Shown: positions 1-6,368, counted from the first letter of the stretch. The stretch is 14,414 nucleotides of DNA from Candidatus Hydrothermarchaeota archaeon (GCA_015520145.1 WAQR01000162.1:1-14414); one strand, 5' to 3'. Numbers and translations: made by a program. Notes: generated by a model from the letters alone, not told the origin.

Positions 1-5
1 GATAT

Positions 6-338
6 GTTTCAATCCTTGTTTTAATAGATCGGGTTCTGCAACATATAAGTATCTAGGCGTTGGATGCGCCTGGAAAACGTTTCAATCCTTGTTTTAATAG
101 ATCGGGTTCTGCAACCACGATCTATCAGATTCTTGATGGAGTTGTCATCAAGTTTCAATCCTTGTTTTAATAGATCGGGTTCTGCAACTACTGGAACACC
201 TCCGCCAGGTCGAAGAAGACCTAGAGCGTTTCAATCCTTGTTTTAATAGATCGGGTTCTGCAACCAATGTCGTATAAACTACCTGATTACCCGTTCTCCA
301 AGTTTCAATCCTTGTTTTAATAGATCGGGTTCTGCAAC
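6..338 (-). CRISPR. CRISPR array, leader-proximal end (5 repeats, 4 spacers)
   Basis: Five identical 37-bp repeats lie at 6-42, 79-115, 152-188, 228-264 and 302-338, beginning GTTTCAATCC and ending TTCTGCAAC on the plus strand. The spacers are unique: 43-78 (36 bp), 116-151 (36), 189-227 (39) and 265-301 (37). On the minus strand each repeat ends in ATTGAAAC, the form of the 8-nt 5' handle known from many archaeal type I and III crRNAs. I therefore infer transcription from right to left, with the newest spacer at 265-301. Only five bases precede the first repeat, so the array probably continues beyond the left edge. No cas gene is present in the window, so the type cannot be assigned here. 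The lack of repeat variation suggests that this is the young end of the array. Confidence 0.96.
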
Positions 339-437
339 GCTCCATGAATTTCCTTATTTTCGTCAAAACTCGCTGATTTGGCCTCCTTTTCAGGGGGGTC
401 AAAAGTCAGTCGAATTTTTGCATAGGGGTATATAAAG
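339..437 (-). promoter_or_regulatory. Probable CRISPR leader with TATA box
   Basis: The non-repetitive stretch right of the last repeat is where the leader should be if the array is read leftward. On the minus strand it has a good archaeal TATA box, CTTTATATA, at 429-437. Transcription would start near 405, about 65 bases before the first repeat. A run of G and C around 392-401 sits between the TATA box and the repeats. I see no partial repeat here. The assignment rests on position and the TATA box, and no leader motif was verified by comparison. Confidence 0.6.
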
Positions 438-496
438 ACTCACCTGATATTTAAACTTTTTCATGCCCACTAAAACCGCCCCGGACCTAAGAAAAC

Positions 497-504
497 CTTA
501 TAAG
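497..504 (+). promoter_or_regulatory. TATA box of lysS
   Basis: CTTATAAG lies about 29 bases upstream of the lysS ATG, preceded by an A-rich stretch at 492-495 that could act as a BRE. Transcription would begin within a few bases of the start codon. There is no Shine-Dalgarno sequence before 530, which fits a leaderless mRNA. Together with the CRISPR leader promoter on the other strand, this makes 339-529 a divergent promoter region. Confidence 0.5.
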
Positions 505-529
505 CCCCCGCAATAAAAATGTCTCCGTC

Positions 530-2206
530 ATGCAGAGAGACAAAACATCAAATTCACCAAAAATCCAGGAGGATCCGCATCAGGCAGAATCCGCACCCCC
601 CAGGCAACTCTTCTGGGCGGACCAGAAAGCAGACGAGATAATCAAAAGAAAAAGATTTCGATATCTAAAAAAAGATATCAAAAAATTCGACAGATATACA
701 ATAAAGACCTCGGCATCCATCTCAGGGGTGCTCCACATCGGGAGGCTGAGCGACACAATCAGAAGTGAATCCGTAGTAAAAGCACTAAAAGACAGAGGCT
801 ACGACAGCGACCTGATATGGGTTGCAGAAGACATGGACCCCTTAAGAAAGATCCCTGAAGGTGTACCACAGGAATATAAAAAATACCTCGGCACCCCTGT
901 TACAGACGTACCAGACCCCTGGGGCTGCCACACATCATACGCTGAACACCACGTCTCAAAATACCTGGAAGTCCTCAACGAATTCGTATCAACAGACCTC
1001 ACACTATTCTCCATGAAAGAAGAATATAAAAAAGGGAACTTCAAACCCTACATCAAAAAAATCCTCGAAAACCTGGAAGATATAAAAGAGATAATCAACA
1101 AACACCGTCAAAATCCCCTCGGACGCGGATGGAGTCCCTGGACACCCATCTGTAAAGGCTGCGGCAAAATAATAACCCCGAAAGTAGAAGGTTTCGAAAA
1201 CGGAAAAATCACATACCGGTGTGAAGACTACAAATTCGAACATCAAACTGCAAAAGGCTGTGGATACGAAGGCGAAAACAACCCACTAAAAGACTACGGC
1301 AAAATGATGTGGAAAAGCGAATGGGCAGCCCAGTGGGCGAGATGGGAAATCGTCTCCGAAGGTGCTGGAAAAGAATACATCGTTCCCTCAAGTGCGTGGT
1401 GGGTAAACGCAGAAATCGCTGAAAAGGTCCTGAAATTCCCCATGCCAGTCCCGATCTTCTACGAGCATCTGATGATAAACGGAGAAAAGATGTCCGCATC
1501 AGTCGGAAACGTGGTCTACCCCCACCAATGGCTCGAAATTGCGCCCCCGGTACTGCTGAGATTCTTCTACAACAAAAAGCTGATGAAAACCCGGAGCTTC
1601 TCCTTCAAAGATTTACCAAACCTCTACGACGAATATGACCGCCATGCAAGGGTCTACTTCGGAAAAGAGAAAATACCAAATCCAAAAGAAGAAAATCATA
1701 TGAAAAGGCTCTACGAAATATCGCAATCAAACACGACAGAAAAACCTTTAAAAGTCTCCTTCTCCCATGCAGCAATGGTATCCCAGATATTCACAGACGA
1801 GAATGCAAAAATACAAAGCCTCAAAAGATCAGGCCACTATGACAGGATGCTGCACAACGAAACACTAAAAAGGCTTGAATACGCGAAAAGATGGGCAGCC
1901 AGATACGCCCCGGAAGAATCAAGAATCTCCCTGGACATCGATATCAAAAAAATAAAACAAAACCTATCAAAAGAACAAAAAGCCTTCCTGACAAGGTTCT
2001 CCAGGTGGCTTGAAAAGCCCAGAACCCCGGAAGAGATACACAACCAGATCTACTCAATATCAAAAGAGCTGGGCATCCCCTTCAAAGAAGCATTTAAGGC
2101 AATATATCTGGCCGTCCTTGGCACAAAAAAAGGACCAAAAGCAGCCACCCTAATCGCCTCCCTCAAACAGAGCTGGGTCATCAGAAGATTTAACGAGGTT
2201 TGTTAG
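530..2206 (+). CDS. lysS: Lysyl-tRNA synthetase, class I
   Basis: This enzyme charges tRNA-Lys with lysine in the cytoplasm. It belongs to the class I LysRS family, which is typical of euryarchaea and structurally unrelated to the class II enzyme. The Rossmann signature is HIGR at residues 69-72, within SGVLHIGRLSD. The second signature, KMSAS, is at 320-324. Between them, Cys208, Cys211, Cys231 and Cys244 form a likely zinc-binding insert. The C-terminal part, after about residue 370, is the helical anticodon-binding region. The 558-residue length fits the family, with roughly 25 extra N-terminal residues before the FWADQKADEI segment. The start at 530 is chosen from the TATA spacing; the ATG at 519 is out of frame. 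Codons are A- and C-rich and G-poor. It is divergent from the CRISPR leader and convergent with the small gene at 2266-2454. The family assignment is secure. Confidence 0.97.
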   Translation: MQRDKTSNSPKIQEDPHQAESAPPRQLFWADQKADEIIKRKRFRYLKKDIKKFDRYTIKTSASISGVLHIGRLSDTIRSESVVKALKDRGYDSDLIWVAEDMDPLRKIPEGVPQEYKKYLGTPVTDVPDPWGCHTSYAEHHVSKYLEVLNEFVSTDLTLFSMKEEYKKGNFKPYIKKILENLEDIKEIINKHRQNPLGRGWSPWTPICKGCGKIITPKVEGFENGKITYRCEDYKFEHQTAKGCGYEGENNPLKDYGKMMWKSEWAAQWARWEIVSEGAGKEYIVPSSAWWVNAEIAEKVLKFPMPVPIFYEHLMINGEKMSASVGNVVYPHQWLEIAPPVLLRFFYNKKLMKTRSFSFKDLPNLYDEYDRHARVYFGKEKIPNPKEENHMKRLYEISQSNTTEKPLKVSFSHAAMVSQIFTDENAKIQSLKRSGHYDRMLHNETLKRLEYAKRWAARYAPEESRISLDIDIKKIKQNLSKEQKAFLTRFSRWLEKPRTPEEIHNQIYSISKELGIPFKEAFKAIYLAVLGTKKGPKAATLIASLKQSWVIRRFNEVC

Positions 2207-2220
2207 ACAGGCACACCCTG

Positions 2221-2271
2221 GCTATCCCGCGGCTATCCCGTAGCTATCCCGCAGCTATCCCGCAGCTATCT
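2221..2271. repeat. 11-bp tandem repeat between convergent genes
   Basis: Four 11-bp units, GCTATCCCGCG, GCTATCCCGTA, GCTATCCCGCA and GCTATCCCGCA, run head to tail from 2221 to 2264, followed by a partial unit GCTATCT. The array starts 15 bases after the lysS stop codon. Its last, partial unit contains the stop codon of the minus-strand small gene. One unit is about one helical turn. It may be a slippage product or a protein-binding or termination site; the sequence does not decide. Confidence 0.9.
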
Positions 2272-2454
2272 CTTCCATTCCATATACACAGGACATAACC
2301 TGCATTCCTCAGGAGGGTTGTTCCTGTCCTCAATCTCATCAGGGCATTCCGGATAGCTCCCATAACAATTCGGATACTTTCCCTTTATCTTCAACCATGC
2401 AAGCTCTGCTTCACTTTTTCTTCGTGGAATTTTCTTTTGTTGTTTTCTTGTCAT
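2266..2454 (-). CDS. Small four-cysteine protein, function unknown
   Basis: This is a 62-residue basic protein. The first 27 residues are rich in Lys and Arg. The second half has four cysteines, at 30, 37, 51 and 54, in the pattern C-x6-C-x13-C-x2-C, with CP after the second and fourth. This looks like a small zinc- or metal-binding fold. An N-terminal helix, roughly residues 14-26, precedes it. The start at 2454 follows a TATA box by the right distance for a transcript with a leader of about ten bases. No Shine-Dalgarno sequence is visible, and the gene stands alone, convergent with lysS. It reads as a real gene rather than a shadow because nothing else occupies the locus and the cysteine pattern is orderly. 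I do not recognise a named family with certainty. A nucleic-acid-binding role would be a guess from its charge. Confidence 0.7.
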   Translation of the reverse strand: MTRKQQKKIPRRKSEAELAWLKIKGKYPNCYGSYPECPDEIEDRNNPPEECRLCPVYMEWKR

Positions 2455-2481
2455 TTTATCACAATAATATTTAATACCCGG

Positions 2482-2494
2482 AAAAATATATATA
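2482..2494 (-). promoter_or_regulatory. TATA box of the small four-cysteine gene
   Basis: On the minus strand, GTATATATATTTT sits about 30-40 bases upstream of the ATG at 2454. Transcription would start near 2464, leaving a leader of about ten bases. Confidence 0.45.
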
Positions 2495-2504
2495 CTTACT
2501 CGAC

Positions 2505-2516
2505 AATAAATATATT
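2505..2516 (+). promoter_or_regulatory. TATA box candidate for the ATPase-response regulator pair
   Basis: AATAAATATATT is the only clear plus-strand TATA-like element upstream of 2658. A start near 2540 would give a 5' leader of about 120 nucleotides. That leader contains the G-rich segment 2531-2558 and a 16-codon ORF (2611-2661) whose stop overlaps the TTG start of the ATPase. The long leader contrasts with the short leaders elsewhere in the window. Confidence 0.4.
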
Positions 2517-2657
2517 AACACAAATCGCTTAGGGGTAACGGAGGGACATCAGGGGCTTTAGAGATCGACACGCCCGATACAACAACGATAATAACCATAA
2601 TAGCCATATAATGAAAAAAGGAGAGAGGGGATTGACAAGAAAAAGAGGGGATCCAGA

Positions 2658-3416
2658 TTGAAAGAGCTATTTCCAACTCACTATACCCTAATGCTGACAG
2701 GACCACCTGGTGTAGGTAAACACGATTTCTGCCTGGACATGGTCGCATATTATCTCAAAAAAGGTGACAGGGTAATCTATATCACCACAGAAAAAAGCCC
2801 TGCCCAGATAGAAAAAGTGCTCGGGAACTTCATAGACATAGAAGAATATTACGACAGGATAATATTCCTGGACGGATTCTCCTGGAGTATCGGCGGGAGA
2901 TACTCCTGGCTTAGAAATAATGAAAGCCATATCCTCTCCATAGACAACCCCTCCAACCTAAACGAAATCAAAGTTAAACTTGAACGGGCAATAGAGATTT
3001 TAGGAAAACCTGTCAGGATAGTCTTTGATTCACTTTCACCCGTCTTTCTTCATAACCACGCAAACGATGTCATAAAATTCGTCCAGGTACTCTCATCGCG
3101 GGTCAGGACAGATTACGGTCTCATCATATTCACCCTGCAGGAAGGTGTCCATGACCCACAGGTCGTCAATACCCTTATCTACTTTGTTGACGGACTCTTA
3201 CAGATGAAATTCGAAGAAAATGAGCGTCTAAAAAGGAAACTTCGAGTACACCATTTAAAAGGTATCCCGATATCACCCAAGTGGCGTGATTTCAGTTTGA
3301 AGGAGGGTTTTAAGATTGAAGATAGTATATCCCCATCCAGGAGGTCTTTAGATGGCCAGGATAATGATCGTAGACGACGAGCCGGAGGTAGCGGTAGTAG
3401 TCAGTGCCATGCTTGA
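2658..3416 (+). CDS. RecA/KaiC-like (RadA-Rad55 superfamily) ATPase
   Basis: This is a single RecA-fold ATPase domain of the KaiC-like type that archaea use in signalling. The P-loop is GPPGVGKH at residues 15-22, with His where Ser or Thr is usual. Walker B is probably IVFD at 121-124, followed by SLSP. The segment VHHLKGIPISPKWRDF (197-212) matches the usual end of such domains. Residues after about 225 are a low-complexity Arg/Ser/Gly tail, translated from DNA that also encodes the start of the next gene. The start is TTG at 2658, with AGAGGGG at 2644-2650 as a ribosome binding site. No ATG lies in frame upstream before the stop at 2601. The 65-bp overlap with the response regulator gene suggests translational coupling and a shared signalling role. 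ATP binding is likely. The target is unknown, and hydrolysis needs testing given the His. Confidence 0.82.
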   Translation: MKELFPTHYTLMLTGPPGVGKHDFCLDMVAYYLKKGDRVIYITTEKSPAQIEKVLGNFIDIEEYYDRIIFLDGFSWSIGGRYSWLRNNESHILSIDNPSNLNEIKVKLERAIEILGKPVRIVFDSLSPVFLHNHANDVIKFVQVLSSRVRTDYGLIIFTLQEGVHDPQVVNTLIYFVDGLLQMKFEENERLKRKLRVHHLKGIPISPKWRDFSLKEGFKIEDSISPSRRSLDGQDNDRRRRAGGSGSSQCHA

Positions 3417-3732
3417 AAAAGAAGGCCATGAAATAATAACCGTCTACAGTGGTACAGAATGCCTTAAAAGATTGAAATCAGAACGGCCTGATCTGGTTCT
3501 CCTAGACATCATGATGCCGGGACTCGACGGCTGGGAAGTATGTAAAAGGATAAAAGACAATCCCGACACCAGAGATATACCCGTTGCCATGCTCACAGTC
3601 AGGGCAACTGAAGACGACCAGTCCAGGAGTTTTAGATACTCGAACGCAGATGGACATATAAATAAACCTATCTTAAAAGAAAAGCTCATAGGCACGATAA
3701 ACTGGATTTTGAAAAACATCCCGAAAAAATGA
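3352..3732 (+). CDS. Single-domain response regulator (CheY-like receiver)
   Basis: The 126 residues make one complete receiver domain with no output domain. The acidic pocket is Asp8-Asp9, the phosphorylated residue is Asp52 in LLDIMMPG, the switch Thr is Thr82, and the conserved Lys is Lys105 in NKP. All catalytic positions are intact, so phosphorylation by a histidine kinase is expected. No kinase gene is in the window. A strong ribosome binding site, CAGGAGGT, at 3338-3345 precedes the ATG by six bases, inside the end of the ATPase gene. The overlap suggests that the two proteins are made together. Acting without its own DNA-binding domain, it presumably works through a partner protein, and the adjacent ATPase is the obvious candidate. 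A short pyrimidine run at 3750-3766 after the stop may help end transcription. Confidence 0.93.
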   Translation: MARIMIVDDEPEVAVVVSAMLEKEGHEIITVYSGTECLKRLKSERPDLVLLDIMMPGLDGWEVCKRIKDNPDTRDIPVAMLTVRATEDDQSRSFRYSNADGHINKPILKEKLIGTINWILKNIPKK

Positions 3733-3787
3733 AAAATCGTTTCGCATATCTCTTTCTTCCCCCGGTTAAAGGTTAATACAAAAACTT

Positions 3788-3796
3788 CTTATTATA
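3788..3796 (+). promoter_or_regulatory. TATA box of ahcY
   Basis: CTTATTATA is centred about 35 bases upstream of the ATG at 3827. Transcription would begin near 3817. An AGGTGA motif at 3817-3822, four bases before the ATG, could serve as ribosome binding site if the true start lies slightly upstream. Confidence 0.45.
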
Positions 3797-3826
3797 GTTC
3801 ATCCATAAATCCCGCCAGGTGAAACA

Positions 3827-5083
3827 ATGGACTACGATATAAAGGATATAGGACTTGCAGACAAAGGAAAGCTGAAAATAGAATGGGCATCGATGCAGAT
3901 GCCAGTATTGCGGCTAATCAAAAAACGTTTTTCAAAAGAAAAGCCACTTCGCGGGCTGACAATAGGCGCGTGTCTTCATGTCACAAGCGAGACAGCAAAT
4001 CTCCTAGACACCCTGAAAGCAGGCGGAGCAAACGTCTCGGTCTGTGCATCAAACCCGCTCAGCACCCAGGACGGTGTCGCAGCCTCGCTTGTAAAACACT
4101 ATAAAATCCCTGTCTTTGCAATAAAATGGGAGGACGACAGGACATATTACAAACACGTAAACAGGGTACTTGACACAAACCCGAATATCACCATGGACGA
4201 CGGCGGGGACCTGGTATCCACAATCCACTCCAAACGGGACGAAGTCTTAGAACACATAATCGCTGGAACCGAGGAGACGACAACAGGCGTAATTCGGTTC
4301 AGAAGCATGGAGGCAGACGGCGTCCTGAAATTCCCGATAATCGCAGTAAACGATGCAGATACCAAACACTTTTTCGACAACCGCTATGGTACAGGCCAGA
4401 GCACAATTGACGGGATACTGAGAGCCACCAATATCCTCCTGGCAGGCAAGAACTTTGTTATCGGAGGATACGGATGGTGCGGCAGGGGGCTTGCAATGCG
4501 GGCGGAAGGTATGGGTGCAAACGTCATAATTGTCGAAGTCGACCCATTAAAAGCTCTTGAAGCTGTGATGGACGGCTACAGGGTGATGCCCATAAAACAG
4601 GCTGCAAAGATAGGCGACATATTTGTTACAGTTACAGGTAATAAAAGCGTGCTTCGAGAAGAGCATTTCAAATTAATGAAAGACGGTGCTATTCTTGCAA
4701 ATTCCGGGCACTTCAATGTTGAGATAGATATTCAAAAACTCAAATCGCTATCAAAGAAAAAGAGGCTTATCCGCGATTATGTCGAAGAATACACCCTGGA
4801 AGACGGCAGGAGGATATTTGTCCTGGGAGAGGGGCGTTTGATAAATCTCGCTGCCGCAGAAGGTCATCCCGCAGCAGTGATGGACATGAGCTTTGCCAAC
4901 CAGGCGCTCTGTGCAGAGTACATCAAAAAAGTAGGGAAAACGCTTGAACCCACGGTATACGGCGTCCCAGAAGATATTGACAAAGAGGTCGCACGGCTGA
5001 AACTTAAAAGCATGGGCATCAAAATCGACTCCCTCACAGCCGAACAGGAAAAGTATCTCAAAAGCTGGCAGGAAGGGACATGA
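3827..5083 (+). CDS. ahcY: S-adenosylhomocysteine hydrolase family enzyme
   Basis: This NAD-dependent enzyme splits S-adenosylhomocysteine into adenosine and homocysteine, clearing the inhibitory product of SAM-dependent methylation. Residues matching known active-site positions are His51, Asp125, Glu150, Lys180, Asp184, Asn185, His295, Asn340 and His347. The NAD-binding loop is GGYGWCGRG at 213-221, and MDMSFANQA at 352-360 is a family hallmark. The 418-residue length is the short archaeal form, lacking the KPDHYRY tail of animal enzymes. Position 189 is Thr where the human enzyme has Cys195, as in other prokaryotic members. In Methanocaldococcus jannaschii the homologue was shown to prefer S-inosylhomocysteine, so the true substrate here could be the inosyl form. 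It has its own promoter and is convergent with the HAD phosphatase gene. Confidence 0.96.
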   Translation: MDYDIKDIGLADKGKLKIEWASMQMPVLRLIKKRFSKEKPLRGLTIGACLHVTSETANLLDTLKAGGANVSVCASNPLSTQDGVAASLVKHYKIPVFAIKWEDDRTYYKHVNRVLDTNPNITMDDGGDLVSTIHSKRDEVLEHIIAGTEETTTGVIRFRSMEADGVLKFPIIAVNDADTKHFFDNRYGTGQSTIDGILRATNILLAGKNFVIGGYGWCGRGLAMRAEGMGANVIIVEVDPLKALEAVMDGYRVMPIKQAAKIGDIFVTVTGNKSVLREEHFKLMKDGAILANSGHFNVEIDIQKLKSLSKKKRLIRDYVEEYTLEDGRRIFVLGEGRLINLAAAEGHPAAVMDMSFANQALCAEYIKKVGKTLEPTVYGVPEDIDKEVARLKLKSMGIKIDSLTAEQEKYLKSWQEGT

Positions 5084-5126
5084 AACCAGATCTCCTTGGA
5101 CCATACCTCGGACAATAAAACCTGAT

Positions 5127-5182
5127 CTACCAACCAGCTTCTACCAACCAGCTCTACCCCGCCAACTCTACTCCGCCAACCT
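5127..5182. repeat. Degenerate 13-15 bp tandem repeat
   Basis: Four units run head to tail: CTACCAACCAGCTT (5127-5140), CTACCAACCAGCT (5141-5153), CTACCCCGCCAACT (5154-5167) and CTACTCCGCCAACCT (5168-5182). The array fills the gap between the convergent ahcY and HAD phosphatase genes. It is nearly free of G on the plus strand. Nothing else is evident in 5084-5235. Confidence 0.85.
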
Positions 5183-5235
5183 GGCTTACCCTGCTGCCGT
5201 GGGAGGATATGGGTTATATACATGGGTCATAGGTT

Positions 5236-5991
5236 CTATAACTGCTCTAAAACAAAATCAGGTTTGATTGAACTCTGTTTAACGTCCTCAGTAGTAGCAT
5301 ATCCTGTTAAGACCAGGGCAGTTTTCATCCCGCATCTTTTACCCATGGCTATATCAGTCTCAAGCCTGTCGCCAATCACCAGGATCTCCTGCGGGTCAAC
5401 ACCTGCCTTTTCCAGGATTATATCTCCAATGATCTCTGACGGTTTTCCAATAATTGTCGGCTCTTTTCTGCTTGCCATCCTCACAGCACTTACAATTGCA
5501 CCCGCCCCAGGCATCAGGCCCTTCTCGGTTACAAGCGTATTATCAGTATTTGTTGCAATGAACTTGGCACCCCTTAAAATGAAATTCAAAGCAAGCGAAA
5601 GTTTCATGTAATTTATATTCCTGTCAAGGCCGACCAGAACGATATTGCAGTCTCTCCAGCATACCTGGACACCGTGCCATTCCAGCTCTTTTTTGAGCCC
5701 GTCCTCGCCTATCACATAGACTTTCCCTCTAGGATATTTCTCGGTTATATATTTTGCAGCGGCATATCCAGATGTCACGATATCGTCTTCAGTTGTGTAT
5801 ATCCCAAAATCCCTTAACTTCTCAACATATTGCATCCTGCTTCTTGTAGAATTGTTTGTCAAAAAAAAGACCTTTGCCCTGCGCTGCAAAGAGGCGATTT
5901 TTCTATCTACCCCCGGTATCAGTTCCCTGCCCTTATACACGACTCCGTCCAGGTCGATTACAAAACATTTGAATTTTTTTTCGTCTCCCAT
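5236..5991 (-). CDS. HAD-superfamily phosphatase, subfamily IIA (NagD-like)
   Basis: All four HAD motifs are present. Motif I is DLDG with Asp13 (nucleophile) and Asp15. Motif II is TNNST with Thr45. Motif III is Lys183 in GKPS. Motif IV is GDRLETD with Asp208 and Asp213. A cap domain of about residues 70-175 lies between motifs II and III, and the spacing with the TNNST signature fits subfamily IIA (NagD, phosphoglycolate and p-nitrophenyl phosphatases). The 251-residue length is normal. The enzyme should dephosphorylate a small cytosolic metabolite with Mg2+, but the substrate cannot be read from sequence. The minus-strand ATG at 5991 has no Shine-Dalgarno sequence and a TATA box about 27 bases upstream, so the mRNA is probably leaderless. 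It stands alone, convergent with ahcY and divergent from the small ORF at 6135. Confidence 0.92.
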   Translation of the reverse strand: MGDEKKFKCFVIDLDGVVYKGRELIPGVDRKIASLQRRAKVFFLTNNSTRSRMQYVEKLRDFGIYTTEDDIVTSGYAAAKYITEKYPRGKVYVIGEDGLKKELEWHGVQVCWRDCNIVLVGLDRNINYMKLSLALNFILRGAKFIATNTDNTLVTEKGLMPGAGAIVSAVRMASRKEPTIIGKPSEIIGDIILEKAGVDPQEILVIGDRLETDIAMGKRCGMKTALVLTGYATTEDVKQSSIKPDFVLEQL

Positions 5992-6013
5992 AAATAATCA
6001 TTTGCATGAACAG

Positions 6014-6023
6014 CTTAAATATT
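6014..6023 (-). promoter_or_regulatory. TATA box of the HAD phosphatase gene
   Basis: AATATTTAAG on the minus strand is centred about 27 bases before the ATG, placing the transcript start essentially at the start codon. This agrees with the absence of a ribosome binding site. Confidence 0.5.
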
Positions 6024-6134
6024 CTTCTTTTAACTGGATTAACTGGACTTGCATTTTCCTGCATTTTCTTAAATTTACCGTAAAATACATAAGAGGCAAA
6101 ATACAATATATATCCCATTACGGGGGTTATAAAT

Positions 6135-6251
6135 ATGGGTAAACCGAACACAAGAGAAAAAGAGAGAAAGGGCGAGGAGAAGCAGTGGTCTTTTGAAAAA
6201 AAGGTTTTAAGTGAGTATATAGACGAAGATATCGATTTCAAGATAAGGTAG
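6135..6251 (+). CDS. Possible 38-residue charged protein, unknown
   Basis: A short ORF encodes 38 residues in two parts. The first half is strongly charged (Lys, Arg and Glu), and the second half is acidic and hydrophobic, ending in DEDIDFKIR. CGGGGGTTAT just upstream can pair with the 16S tail through GGGGGT with one wobble, eight bases from the ATG. A TATA-like AATATATAT is at 6103-6111. Synonymous-looking codon use and the protein-like composition support it. Against it are its length and the chance of such ORFs in AT-rich DNA. It lies between a divergent leaderless HAD gene and the hairpin pair at 6277-6352. I know no family for it. Confidence 0.45.
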   Translation: MGKPNTREKERKGEEKQWSFEKKVLSEYIDEDIDFKIR

Positions 6252-6276
6252 TGGTAAGGTAGTCTGCTCACAGTCT

Positions 6277-6352
6277 GCCTAAAAGCCAGGATAGTACCAT
6301 ATTAGGTACCATCTCGGCTTTTAGCCTCTGGTTTTCGTCTAAAAACCAAGGC
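6277..6352. repeat. Two adjacent hairpins (structured convergent intergenic element)
   Basis: The first hairpin spans 6279-6324. CTAAAAGCC (6279-6287) pairs with GGCTTTTAG (6316-6324), GGAT with ATCT inside it (one G-U), and GTACC (6294-6298) with GGTAC (6305-6309) around the loop ATATTA. The second, at 6324-6352, pairs GCCT and TGGTTTT with AAAACCA and AGGC, with a one-base bulge at 6328 and loop CGTCTA. GCCT at 6277-6280 could instead pair with AGGC at 6349-6352 to close both arms into a three-way junction. The A-C mismatches on the plus strand become U-G wobbles in a minus-strand RNA, so the structure is slightly better downstream of hef. It may be a hef 3' end, an ncRNA or a palindromic element. 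There is no U-run after it. Confidence 0.75.
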
Positions 6353-6368
6353 AAGTATCAATCGCCCA

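Noticed and set aside
148..402. 84-codon open frame on the minus strand through the CRISPR repeats
   Set aside because: It is made of repeats and spacers; the peptide repeats CRTRSIKTRIET because the DNA does.
392..410. GGGGGGTCAAAAGTC segment of the leader as a hairpin or terminator
   Set aside because: The flanking CCTCC pairs only with wobble and there is no T-run; it is better taken as part of the leader.
5222..5611. 129-codon plus-strand frame
   Set aside because: It is antisense to the HAD phosphatase gene, which has all its motifs; no separate ribosome binding site or family resemblance.
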